Positions 47,402-58,449 of a stretch of DNA of 64,000 bases are shown here, in pieces. The stretch spans positions 3,472,501-3,536,500 of the forward strand of contig OY979730.1 in the NCBI GenBank assembly GCA_963855995.1, in the 5' to 3' direction. The notes beneath the pieces were generated by a model. The model had not been told where the DNA came from. It ran no database searches and saw nothing but the letters and a program-made list of their open reading frames with translations. Within the stretch, counting starts at the first letter, position 1. Every line of letters begins with the position of its first letter. The position numbers and the translations under genes are program-made. The stretch comes from Muricea muricata (lineage: Eukaryota; Cnidaria; Anthozoa; Malacalcyonacea; Plexauridae).

Positions 47402-47769
47402 AACTGGAAATGACACCAGAAATGTCTTTAAATTCCGCCATTTTGTGTTGCGCTTTTCTTGGAGTTGCATACATACAGTTTAAGCTCACACGTACACGTT
47501 CTACACTTGCTGTATTTCTTGCTATCGGGGTATCATCATGCCGGGAATTTGTCCATGAGTTTCTTCGTCGACTAACCTCTGTGACCTGTCACGCCTATTA
47601 TAATTACTCAGTCCTCTCTAATGCTTGTGAACGTAGTTTTCTTTGCTTATCTTGTAAACAGTTTTCTGAACATCGTAATTTTTTTTTCAAAGAATGCCAA
47701 GTAAAAAGTGAATACAACAACCATCAACTAATGATGCAACAAGATGGGAAAGAATTCATATCGACATAA
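47402..47769 (+). pseudogene. Longest ORF of the palindrome, right-arm copy, unknown
   Basis: Open from before 47402 to a stop at 47769, including NACERSFLCLSCKQFSEHR. The left-arm copy has a TAG stop in the middle (39440 region), and the older copy at 29398-29477 has several stops. It is therefore not under clear coding constraint. No family recognised. Confidence 0.3.
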
Positions 47770-47965
47770 GAAGTAAATCACAAGCCGTCTCCATCAGATG
47801 TTAAGATGCAAATACTATCACAATGTACGGTTTGTTAAAGTCAATTCAATTAAAGCTTAGTGTCCTATATTCTAAAATATTTTGTAACATTAATTTTCTC
47901 CTTATTTTATGTTGGTTGACTGGACACGAGTGAGCTAGTTACCTACTGGACCGCCTTGATGCTCC

Positions 47966-48055
47966 ATGAAGAGAGTGCGCCAACCAGATGAAACCATAAA
48001 CAGCATGATGAAACGAGAACAACCGAAGCCAAGAAGATCCAAAGATAGAGTGAAA
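47966..48055 (+). pseudogene. Exon-like 30-codon segment, right-arm copy, product unknown
   Basis: ATG at 47966, 30 codons, then GTAAGT donor; identical to the minus-strand copy at 38866-38955. The peptide is basic (KPRRSKDRVK at the end). No downstream exon could be identified. Confidence 0.35.
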
Positions 48056-48712
48056 GTAAGTTTTTTTATTTTATCTTGTCGTTTCCATTTTTTTAGCAGT
48101 TCAGCTTTTGTTTCAATAAAAATTAACATCTCGCACTAACGTTGCTAGTGTCGGTAGTACTGTAAAAAGCACACAGGATCTTTCACTACCTGAAACAATA
48201 AAAAAAAACAAAATTCGACTTTCGAGCGAATTAAAGCCTTTCGTTGGGGAGTTGGTCGTAAAGATAGAAATTTAATGCGCTGTCTGCCATCTTAGATTCA
48301 TATTTGATCTCGTTGACACGTAAAATCTTGATTCCCAAACAGCTTGAAGTAAGCTAGTTTTGATATAAGTTACATTTCACGTGCACAGTAATTCTCAAAG
48401 AGATATCGGCAATAAATTTGAGAGAGCTTTTGAGAGAGATTAGTGCGAGATATTAATTTTTATTGTTCGAAAGAGCTTTAAGAATTTACACATTCCTTAC
48501 GTGTTGTTTAATTCTCGAGATATTTTAATCTAAATTCATAAATTAGGGTAGCTGCAAGTTGTGTGCGTGTGAGAAATAAAGACTCCTTCACGGCTATGAT
48601 TTTCTTTTGTGTTTTGCTCACGATTTATTAATGATTCTCGAGACTTTAATAAAAAAATTTCATATTAACAGCTTACACAATAATTTGGCCGGCCTAATTA
48701 ATACTATTTTAT

Positions 48713-49076
48713 AATATACTGAGTGTCAAAGTTCATTTATTCCTGTTTCTTATTGGTTAAGAACGTATCACGTGATAGTGGAGAAATTCTATTGTCTCCC
48801 TGGCAACGTAGCTAAGCGGTGGACATTACTTTTATTCACCGGTAGACAACAAATCCACAAAGCCTCACGTAGCCATGTCAGGTAAAAGGTAATCCTTTTT
48901 ACACATGTTTGATTGATTTGTGGTACTTTTCTTCTCTTTTGGCACTCAGTATATAATAAAATACTTATTGACTGAGACCTCGGGAAAGCAGTATGTTTTG
49001 TGGACCCTCGACATCGACAGTCTCTGGTCCACAAAACATACTGTTTCCCTCGGTCTCAGTCAATAAGTGTTAATTA
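48713..49076. mobile_element. Right-arm-only insertion, about 360 bp
   Basis: Absent from the left arm, where the sequence runs straight across. The second half is a hairpin (48960-49068) with arms CTTATTGACTGAGACC and GGTCTCAGTCAATAAG and inner arms TATGTTTTGTGGACC and GGTCCACAAAACATA. The first half contains an X-box-like motif and a short start-codon segment (see findings). Confidence 0.75.
48794..48807 (+). promoter_or_regulatory. RFX X-box-like motif inside the right-arm insertion
   Basis: GTCTCCCTGGCAAC fits the X-box consensus GTYNCCATRGYAAC with one mismatch. It lies 68 bp before an ATG that is followed by a GTAATC donor. Motif match only. Confidence 0.3.
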
Positions 49077-49162
49077 CTATACATTGCAGTTGTTTTATGC
49101 GTTGTGATTGGTCAGTTGTATGCAGATAAATGCGACTATCACACAATCTGCAGATAACTCAG

Positions 49163-49387
49163 TCATACAATAAAAATACATAGAAGGGCCACTCAGCAGT
49201 GCAACATGTCACACTATGTTTATGCAGTTTACTGGCTGCCACCAGCCAGTTCAGCATTCCTATTGGCCAGAAAATGCAATTGACTGGCTGAGAAAATGCT
49301 AATAACGTGCGTAATGCGACATGCGCGGCTTCAAAAACTCCAAAGGCTCCGACGCGAGTGGCCCTTCTATGTATTCTTATTCTATGG
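49163..49387. mobile_element. Right-arm-only MITE, 225 bp, with CTCAG target duplication
   Basis: Ends CATACAATAAAAATACATAG and CTATGTATTCTTATTCTATG, continuing as AAGGGCCACTC/GAGTGGCCCTT. CTCAG occurs at 49158-49162 and 49388-49392, once in the left-arm empty site. The target is the 42-bp palindrome. Confidence 0.85.
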
Positions 49388-49763
49388 CTCAGTTATCTGC
49401 TAGCAGATAACTGAGTTATCTGCATGTTGAGCCTACGGTGCAGATTATTACAGTATGCGGTATTCGTTGGAATCAATGGTTGGCATGGCAACAACATTTT
49501 TTCGATATTTTCTGTTTCATGTTATGGCATCTTGCTTTTTAAGCTCTTCCGAAGGCGAAATTCGTCAATTGCTCGAGGAAAAAGACTTACAATGTATAAT
49601 AAAGCAATTATCGGATTCGGTTTTTGTGATATGCAAAATTATCAATGTCTTGGTAAGAGTTATCTGACTCGCCTTCGGCTCGGCTGATAACTCTTACCTC
49701 GACATTGATCATTTCGCATATCACAAAAACCTCATCCAATAAGTGCTTAATATGTTATAGTTT

Positions 49764-49847
49764 ACTTATTAAGCTTTGTGGAAACACCACGTAAATTTAT
49801 TATTGCAATAATAAATTTACGTGGTGTTTCCACAAAGCTTAATAAGT
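49764..49847. repeat. Perfect 84-bp spacerless palindrome (right arm only)
   Basis: ACTTATTAAGCTTTGTGGAA...TTTATTATTG is followed at once by its exact complement, with the centre between 49805 and 49806. It is part of a roughly 134-bp insertion bounded by two copies of ATGTTATAGTTTA (49752-49764 and 49886-49898). The left arm has one copy and no insert. Confidence 0.9.
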
Positions 49848-51519
49848 ATATTGTATTCACCATGCAAACGTACAAGAAACTTATCATGTTATAGTTTATA
49901 AATTATTCGTAACTATCATCTCATGACTTAATTCTTTCTACTATTGCAAAGGGTGATGGGATGTGAAAAAAACGCACAAGAAGAGAAAAGAATGAACGAT
50001 CCTGGACGGCAAGACCCACAAAACAACAATCCAAAAGAATAAGAAGACACGACATTGTAATAGAAAGTAGTGGTAATGTGCAAGTTAGTAGAAAACAAGA
50101 TACTTATTATTGAGGGATCAAAGAGGATTTAATAGATATTTCTCGTTAATGAAAAAGAAAAGACAGCAAATTAAGTGAAAAAAATTGGATTGAAATAACA
50201 TTGATATCAAATACATTCAACAAAATAATTAAATAGAATATCTAGGAGTTTGGCAGTCAATTTTCGAGTCAAAAAACAGGTAAAAATATGGTAAATGTCG
50301 ACAATATTTTTTAAAGAAACAATACCTTAACGCCTGGAAATTTCGTCTCTAACATTTGGATTTGGATATTTCTAAAAACAAAACAAAATAACATGTAGGA
50401 TTGAACGTTTTACAAAAATAAGTTTCGTAATAATGCCACTAAATTATAGTTGATGCATTTTGTCACTATTCTTGGTTTGCACATGACGTCATTTCGTGTG
50501 ATTGGGCGCCATCTTGGTTGACTCTGCAGATTACTTCAGCTGTTTACAGCGAAGTACTTGTGTCAATTTACTATTTCATCGTTAGTTTTAGCGTATTATG
50601 AATGATACTTTAAAGATGTATGGCTCGATAGGATCAGATATAATGAATAGATACTTTGTGGTTGCCATGTGTTTCAAACGTCAACAAAGATGGCGTCGAT
50701 TGCAAACGATCAATTCCGTCGTTCTACCTTTAAAGAATGTGTTCTCTGGTTAAAAAGCGAGAAAATGTGACTTGTATTCCAATTCACCGTAGCAAAACAG
50801 ATGGTGGCATGTCGATTTTACCAGAATTTAATGCGGGTATCAATCAAGAATACCAGTGAAATGATATTTAAGATAAGCTAATGGACGGAATTTTAACACA
50901 AGTGACAAAATAACCTATCTGTCTGTTCCTCAAACGAGGTTAATTTACCTTAAGTTTTTAAACGATTTCAGACCGCAAGGCATTCTGGTAAAATCAACAC
51001 CCGCCATCTTTTTGCTACATTAAATTCCCAAGGGAATATATCATTTCTTTGTTTCTTAGCTAATTTGGTTCATACATCCATGCAAATCAGTAGGATCATT
51101 ATATTTTTTTGTGCATTTTAAATTCCCATGGGAATACGGCATGCTTTGTTTCAATGGTGATGCGTCTGTTTATGGTAATTACTGCATAATGCGAATCCTC
51201 TTTGATTATTAATATGATAAGTATCTTGGTGCTTTCAGATTTGTTTTGGTAAGCAGGAACAATGAAGTCATTGTTTGTGTACACTAAAGCAAATTACGAA
51301 GGTGGTTTGAGAGCAGCTGCGAGGTACCATGCAAATGAAGGCGTTTCGGTTAAATAAGTGTGAGAATTACGGCATTAAAAATTGCATGTCATCTACACTT
51401 AAGGATATAAGTTGCCAAAAAAAAAAAACAACTTTAGTGAATCTGTTGAGTTTCAATTGCTTTTTATTTTTGCCTAATTCTCATGCTTATTTGACCCAGC
51501 CTTGGACTTTGGTAAGTAT

Positions 51520-51764
51520 CAGGGGCCGGTTGTATCAAAGGCGTTTAGCTTAAACGGTGGATAAGTCAAAAATATGAAACACGTTTCCATGTTGTATAAA
51601 CAAACCAGCTGAAGTTATTTGACCTGAGAAGAACAATTATACATAAAACTAAATATTTATTCTATTTCAACTCATAATTTCGGTTCCGTACTAGGTGTAA
51701 AACTGATTTTTAAATTTCACTTATCCACCGTTTAAGCTAAACGCCTTTGATACAACCGGCCCCA
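51520..51764. mobile_element. V-family MITE, right-arm copy with both ends
   Basis: Starts CAGGGGCCGGTTGTATCAAA and ends TTTGATACAACCGGCCCC, about 245 bp, with an interior as in 14070-14812. The corresponding site in the older copy (59871-59890) lacks the element. Confidence 0.8.
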
Positions 51765-53196
51765 GGTTTATATTTACTCCGGAACAGTTAACACAACGAA
51801 AAGCCCATGCCCATTCAGCTAAGGTTTTACGTTTGAAAATTCAATCAAAAACTCAGTCTAAGTGGGTTTAAGTAGCTAGAGATAACGTAATTTATCTTTT
51901 TATTTTGCTTTTTTGTTTATAACGTAATTTATTAGCTAAATGTATGGACTGCGAGGGTGTGCGCCGTGTGTAAGTTGCATGGGGTTAGGTTTATTAAAGG
52001 AATTAAAATTTTTGAAAGTATGCTTAAAAACCAAAATCTGTCGTCACTTCTAACAAAACAGTTAAGAGTAGGTTTCAACATCAACGAAATTGATCTATAC
52101 TATTAACTAAGAAAAATGCGAGTTAAGTTTTATATTTTGCAAGCAAATTTTAAATAGAATTCTCACCTGTTTTTATGTACGAGCTTTTTCTGTTTACGTT
52201 TGATCTAAAATATCCAAATAAATTGCATTTAAAATGCATACTTTACCGAAATTTTAACTCTTTTAATTTTCGAAATTGGGTGGCAGTCGGGGTGGTGGTG
52301 GTGCATGCGGGTTTATCAGCTGTGAGTGAATGTGCGATGGTGAGGAAAGTGAAGGTAACGAATGGAATGCAGGAGCTTAGAACTGAGGAAGACAGCTTAG
52401 AACTGAGGCAGGTAGGCAGTTGGTAGGATCAGCGGGGGGCACTTGACATTTTGGCTTTGGGAATCAAATTTGCATGCTAAGTACTTAAGTCACTAACGTT
52501 TGTTGTTTTAATTTGTTAGGTACGCGCGGCTGCTCTCTAGGGAAGATCAACTTAGCAATTGTATTAGCACTTGCAAAGTTGGTCTTCTCTTTGCCGGCTA
52601 CCCCGGCCAGTTCTCCGAGTGCTACTTCCACCGTGAATAAGTAGAAGTACTTGTACTACATGTATAAGTACTTCTACTTAGGTGGAAGTGGCACTTGGGG
52701 AGCTGGCCGGGGTAGGGGGATTTTTTTTATTCAATTTCTCAATTCCCATGGGAATTGAATTTTTAATTAAAAAGGGGTCACAAGTAAATTTTGTAAACAA
52801 TTTATTGAAAAAATTTGTAAAGATTACATACAATTTGAATAACAATAAAAAGAGATTAACTACCACACATTGTACTTATTAAAATAACAACAGAAGAAAA
52901 CAGAACATGGCAGAGAGAACAATAACACAAGTGAATGAACAAAGTCCTAAAAAACTTGGGTCTTTTCAACGTAAGTAAATGTTTATACTTCAAAATATAT
53001 TATAACAATGAAACAACTTGAAGTGATAAATTTTGAGAGTTTACAAAGGTTTACCCAGCATATAACGAGTTGTTTCACAATTACAAAGAAAAACATGTGG
53101 CTCAAAACATGCAACTGATAGAGATGACGAGAAGGCTTAACAAGTCTAAGTAGAAAGGTTTTCAAAAGTTAGTCACATTTTTATAACCATATGTAA

Positions 53197-53281
53197 CTAC
53201 CCTGTCAACTCTCCCAGTGGGAAGAACCGGAGTACCCGGAGAAAACCCACGAGTTTTGGCGGAGCGTTGACCAACGCTTTT
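53197..53281 (-). mobile_element. SINE fragment in right arm (mirror of 34381-34465)
   Basis: Minus strand carries GTGGGTTTTCTCCGGGTACT. It is adjacent to the same flanks as the left-arm copy. Confidence 0.6.
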
Positions 53282-56200
53282 TCAAATACAGCCAGCCTCA
53301 CAGAAGAAAGGTATTTTTGTCAAAAGAAAAATATCATTTTTAATCAATTGTGCTTTTATAAGTCAGAAAAAATACATGCACGGATTACCAACGAATTTTG
53401 ATGGCTTTGAGACATGTAACGTGGGCACATAATTCTTCCTAAAAATACTTTTTTGTACTCGAAACAACCCTTCAAAACGTCGAAAAACAACGAAGAAACG
53501 ATTTTTTTATAAATTCCAAATTGACCAAGCTGTAATGTTCGGAGCCACATTTTTCTTATTGCGTTTCTAACCTGACAATGTGAAATGCACTAAACATTGC
53601 TACCTTTATTTTTTTTAACAAAAAATTCAAAAATACATAGAATAAAAACCAAGCATTTTTAGAATATTGTGTGTAGCACGACATTTTTCAGAAACCAATC
53701 TCTTACACTTTTCTTTGCATAACAGTGCATGCGATCTATTTTTCGCAAAAAAATACAAAGAAAGTCTCAGACATCTCATTTTTCTGGTGGGCACAAGAAC
53801 AGAAGCTTTTTGTTCAAATTGTGATAATTTATTTGAGATAACTTTGGGCAAAATTCTATTTTTCATTGAAAACAGCCGAAAAATCAATGCTTTGGCTTTG
53901 CCCAGCAACTAATGAAGTCACTCGATAGTGAAGTTGCTTTATATACAATTGATAGTTTCAGTGTTAAAGAGACCAAAATAAAAGTAGAAATACATAACTT
54001 AGATTGATCTTGGATTGAAAAGTAAAAAATTTATTCGAAGAATCAATTTAAATTTAGTCTTTTTGGAAGGTACCATTGTCAGGTTAGGAACATATCTCTT
54101 TGAAGTATAAATTCATCTTTACTTACTTGTTGAAAAGACTATATTCAAGAGCCATGTAAACCTGTTTTCTTATATTATTATTACCACGCAAGTATTACAA
54201 AGTGGAATATTTGAAATGTAAACTTGAACTGAAGCAAAGGAAATGCACATACAAATTCAGAAATATTTCAATTGCCAAAATACAAATTCACCACAACCAA
54301 ACAATATAAAAAGTTCCAGTAGGCAATATGTTGTAATTTTAATTGAGAAACTTATAAAGTAATAAATCATACAGGAAACACAAAAGAAATCATTTTCTCA
54401 TCTTACAGAATCGGTATTTTCAAAATCACTTTGCTATAGATCTGATGTATAAAATTGACGAGTTTCACAAGCCATTTACAACATTCGCATCTGTGTATGT
54501 CAGATATCTCGCCTTCAGCTTGGGTTTGTATATCCGATACAACCCGGTCACTTGTATTGTAAATAGTACAAATCAAAATTGTTATCAAATCAAAGTCTCA
54601 AACTAATTTAAATTATTCTACTCCATATAATGCCAGACAGTTTTACTTTTTCTCAGGAAAGACCTTATGTTCAACAAGGTAAATTTGGCATGTTAATTAA
54701 GAAGTCTGTAAAATTTGAAATTGCATAGTATCAACTAAAAGCTTCATGTGACTTAAAACTTTTTCAAGTCGATGTAATACGAAGAACTCTGGTAAAGTAT
54801 TTACTGTATCCAGGCATCAATAGAAAACTTTTAAAATTAAAAATTGTAGTTACTTATACTTATTATTGGCCGACATCTGTACTGCTTGTTTATCTAGAAA
54901 ATCTGGCATACTGTCAATTTTTTTAGTCCAAGGAAACTTTTTTAATCTTAAATTCTTACATCTGCCACATCTTTTCTTTGCTAATAAAAAGAGCCCACAG
55001 AATTTATTTGGCAAGTTGTGGTTTTCTTTTTCATTTAAGATATGTAATTAATTGATAAAGTTAAAGAACAACTGCATCAGTTCATCTCAATTCCAAACAA
55101 GTTCCACTTTGTAAACAAAAGACAATATGCTAGCTTATTTTGTCCTTAATAAGTAGTTCATCTTAAAGTTTGAAAGTCAACATTCTAGTACAAAATCACA
55201 AAGTCTGTATCTAAGATAAATTACCAGTAGTATAAAATATTACAAAGTATTTTTTTAACTTTAAAGGGTCCAATATAACATTGAGAACTATTGTGATTTT
55301 CAAATGAACTTTCCAAACTTTCAAATGAACACTCAAAGCCAGCTTAAACAAAAGATGATTGAGATAGTAAACCAGGAAATAACATAGGTGTTGTAATTTT
55401 TTATCAAAAATATGATATAGTGCATATAACAGAAACATTTCAATTAAAAAGTAGAAATATATTTCCTGTGGTTAGTTTTAATTGCTATATATATTGAAAT
55501 TTTAGTATAATGGATGTTTTTGTTTCTGGCAAAGTCACCTCAATCTCCTTATGTTTAACCAACATTACAAAGTCAAATAATGACAAACACGAATGATTAA
55601 ACACAAATTTATATTTTAATGAGTAAAAATAAATATGTCCAAATTAGTATAATCATGCATATAGGTCTAGTAGGGTACCAATTTTTAGAAACAGAATTGT
55701 GTTGTTTAGAGGCATAACATATAAAATTGCTAGATTTGATATTTCAGTTTTTTAAGAAAGCCTTTTGTATGTGTTTTCATGAACTCTTGGGCCATAATTC
55801 AATTGATTTGAACCAAATAAGATTCTAACTTTCTTTTAAAACACAGTTCATCATTATTTGACTTTTTCTAAGATTAAAATGCTTCTGGAGCACATGAGAT
55901 TCCACGGTATGTGTACCCACAAAATAATCGTCAAATTAGGTGAGAATGAAACCGTCATGTCCAAAATTATACCGTCCCAAATTGTCCCATATTCAATATT
56001 GTACATGCAATATTCCAATACCTTTAACAATTTCATTTTTCATAATCTGCCAGTTGTTGAGAGGAGGTTAAGCATTTTGTCGATCTACAAACAAATTTCA
56101 AAGAATTCTATTGAAGATAGATAACTGAAATGGTAAACAAACTGCAAAAGATAACAATGCAAGTGGTTGTGTAAAAACTAAAGACCACGTAAAGTCGGCC

Positions 56201-56435
56201 ATTCTGTACAGTGTTTGGATTTGACAGTTTGAATTTTAATTGCCTCAAGAAAAGTCTAAAAGGCATTAAAAACATAACATTCCTTGTTCTTTTTTAACCT
56301 CCCGACCTTGCACGACTCCCACATCCTGCTCCGTCTCCTCCTATCCACCTCCCACCCTCAAGGCCCTGTCACACGGTGCAATTTTTCTTGCACTTGTAAC
56401 TGCTCCGTCTCCTTCTCTATCCACCTCTTACCCTT

Positions 56436-56866
56436 AAGGCCCTGTCACACGGTGCACTTTTCCTTGCATTCACCGTAGCAAAAAAGATGGCGACATGTCG
56501 ATTTTACCAGAATGCATTGCAGGTATCAAGAAAGAATACGTGGGAAAAGATGACAAGAAACAAAGCTACTGGATTGAAATTTTAACACAAGTGTGAAAAT
56601 AACCTATTGTCTTCTGTCTGTTCTTCAAAAGACGTTAATTTGCCTTTTTAAACGATTTCAGACTGCCATGCACTCTGGTAAAATCGACATTTGCCATCTT
56701 TTTTGCTACAGGGAAAATCTACTCTTAAGTAAATTTGTGACAAATGTTTGGTACGTTAAAAACCCCCAGCAAACTGTGATGGAAACTTGCATTTGCCAAT
56801 TTTACATCTCCCAATAGTAGAATTGCATTTCAAGTTGCAAGAAAAATTGCATTGTGACAGGACCTT
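56436..56866. mobile_element. Inverted-repeat element plus W element, right arm (mirror of 30793-31223)
   Basis: GGCCCTGTCACACGGTGCAC at the left and GCATTGTGACAGGACCTT at the right, with the W element between. Confidence 0.65.
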
Positions 56867-57054
56867 TATTCTCCAGTGTTCCCGCCAACCTGCTCCCACC
56901 ATTAGATGGAAAGTCCTTTTTTCACTACATTTTAGTAATTAGGCTACCCCCCTCCTCTCACAAGTCTGTAATCGCCTGACGAAATCAATTGGTCGACAGT
57001 CCAAGGCATGTTTTGTAATCGAAATTCACAAAATTAAAATTAAATTGCCTTTTT

Positions 57055-58443
57055 ACTCCGCCTGCCGTAGGCGAGGCGGAGTTTTAAATTCGCCCGGTTT
57101 CTGTTTTTTTTTTTTCGGTGTCAGAAGTCGGTGCCGCCGCTAATGGGTGATACCGCTGGGCACAAGCCGCGTGAGCCGACCTAAACACGTCGTTTAAACT
57201 CAATTTCCAGCGGAATATGTCAACAAAACACGCATTTTAACATGTATGCTAGAACATCTAAACCGCAAGAAGGTTTTACGTGCAAAAATTCTCATGTAAA
57301 ATGTTTTAAAACGACAAATTCCACCGCGAAACTTTACCGAGGAGCGATGAGAGCGTGCTTCCGTCATTTTCTGTTGTATTCCTACTTTTAAGGAAATTTA
57401 GAAATTTCTACACAAGAATCAAACGCAAATTCTACTGAAATATCTACATACAAAACACAATTTTTAACATGTAATAGTCAACAAAAAGGGACAGGAAGGT
57501 TCTTTATCAAAAAATTGCTCCAGAAATGTTTTAAAACGGCAAATAAAAGGTAAGAGACATTTTACATTCCAATTCCAGAAATACATATGTTAGTCTAAAG
57601 TTCCCAACAAATTATATCGTGGAGACTTCAGACTTAATAGCTTAGTCTAATTTTTAATTTTTGTTGTTTTTATGAGCGATTTTAATACTTGTTTTGTTAG
57701 AACGTCACGTTGAATAGTTGACTCAGAGAAAGGATTGCCAAAAATCTAACTAGGAGCATATCAACATGTCAAAAGTCCATTTCAAAGCTTGTCCACATAT
57801 CAAAAGACTAACTCAGATCTTATCAACATGTCAAAAGTCTGCTCGAAAACTTGTCAACTAGTCAAAATCCTTACCAACATTTTATAAACATGCCAAATAT
57901 TTACCTGACACCTTATCAACACATCAAATATCTAATTCAAAGCTGGTCAATATATCAAAAGGCTAGCCAACATTTTCCCAACAAATTATATCGTGGAGAC
58001 TTCAGGCAGTGTGCTACAGAATAGATTTAATAAATTGATGGATTTAATAGACTGATGTATTGTATACACTTTTAGTAAAATTTTCTTTACTTGCAAAATA
58101 AAACAGCTATTTGTTGGTGGCATTATGGCAAAAGAATCTTGTTTAACATATGTACTATTAAAGTCTTTAATCTAAATTAAATTCTAAAAAATGCAATCCT
58201 ACTAGGACTCTGGACAGAGTGCCTGGCAGGTCACTCAGACATTGATTTTTGGTTATCTTAGTGATTGCATAAGATGTGCTAGCAATGTCTTAAAATGCCT
58301 TGGAAGGTACCGTAATAATAATTGATTTAAAAAGGAATTAGTTGGACAGAACAGAAATAAGTGAATGTACCCCACCCCCAATGAACTTTCTAGTTACAGC
58401 CCTGCCTGGCCTTGTGCCCATTTTCGTTTGGCAGGCGGAGTGA
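57055..58443 (+). mobile_element. Y element, right copy, about 1.4 kb
   Basis: Begins ACTCCGCCTGCCGTAGGCGA exactly where the right arm ends and finishes GGCAGGCGGAGT, giving 12-bp inverted termini. The first 400 bp match 29478-29886 in direct orientation. The interior has loosely repeated AACATGTCAAAAGTC-type units (57760-57960). No protein recognised. Confidence 0.7.
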
Positions 58444-58449
58444 ACGCCT

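Larger units (their letters stand above)
30605..57054. repeat. Giant palindrome: two near-identical inverted arms of about 13 kb
   Basis: From 30605 (AAAAAGGCAATTTAATTTTA) the sequence is mirrored by 57054 reading backward. The mirror holds through at least 18 blocks scattered over the whole length. The sum of mirrored coordinates is 86922-86924 near the centre, 87515 after two right-arm insertions, and 87649-87663 farther out. Several blocks of 60-90 codons translate identically on the two arms. No intact known gene was found inside. Confidence 0.95.
43736..57054 (-). repeat. Right arm of the giant palindrome
   Basis: About 13.3 kb, reverse complement of 30605-43160. It carries three insertions absent from the left arm (48713-49076, 49163-49387, 49765-49898), which explain most of its extra length. 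Confidence 0.93.

Noticed and set aside
30605-57054. Polinton/Maverick or a viral insertion
   Set aside because: No polymerase, integrase, capsid or other large ORF anywhere in the arms, and the arms are far longer than the terminal repeats of those elements.
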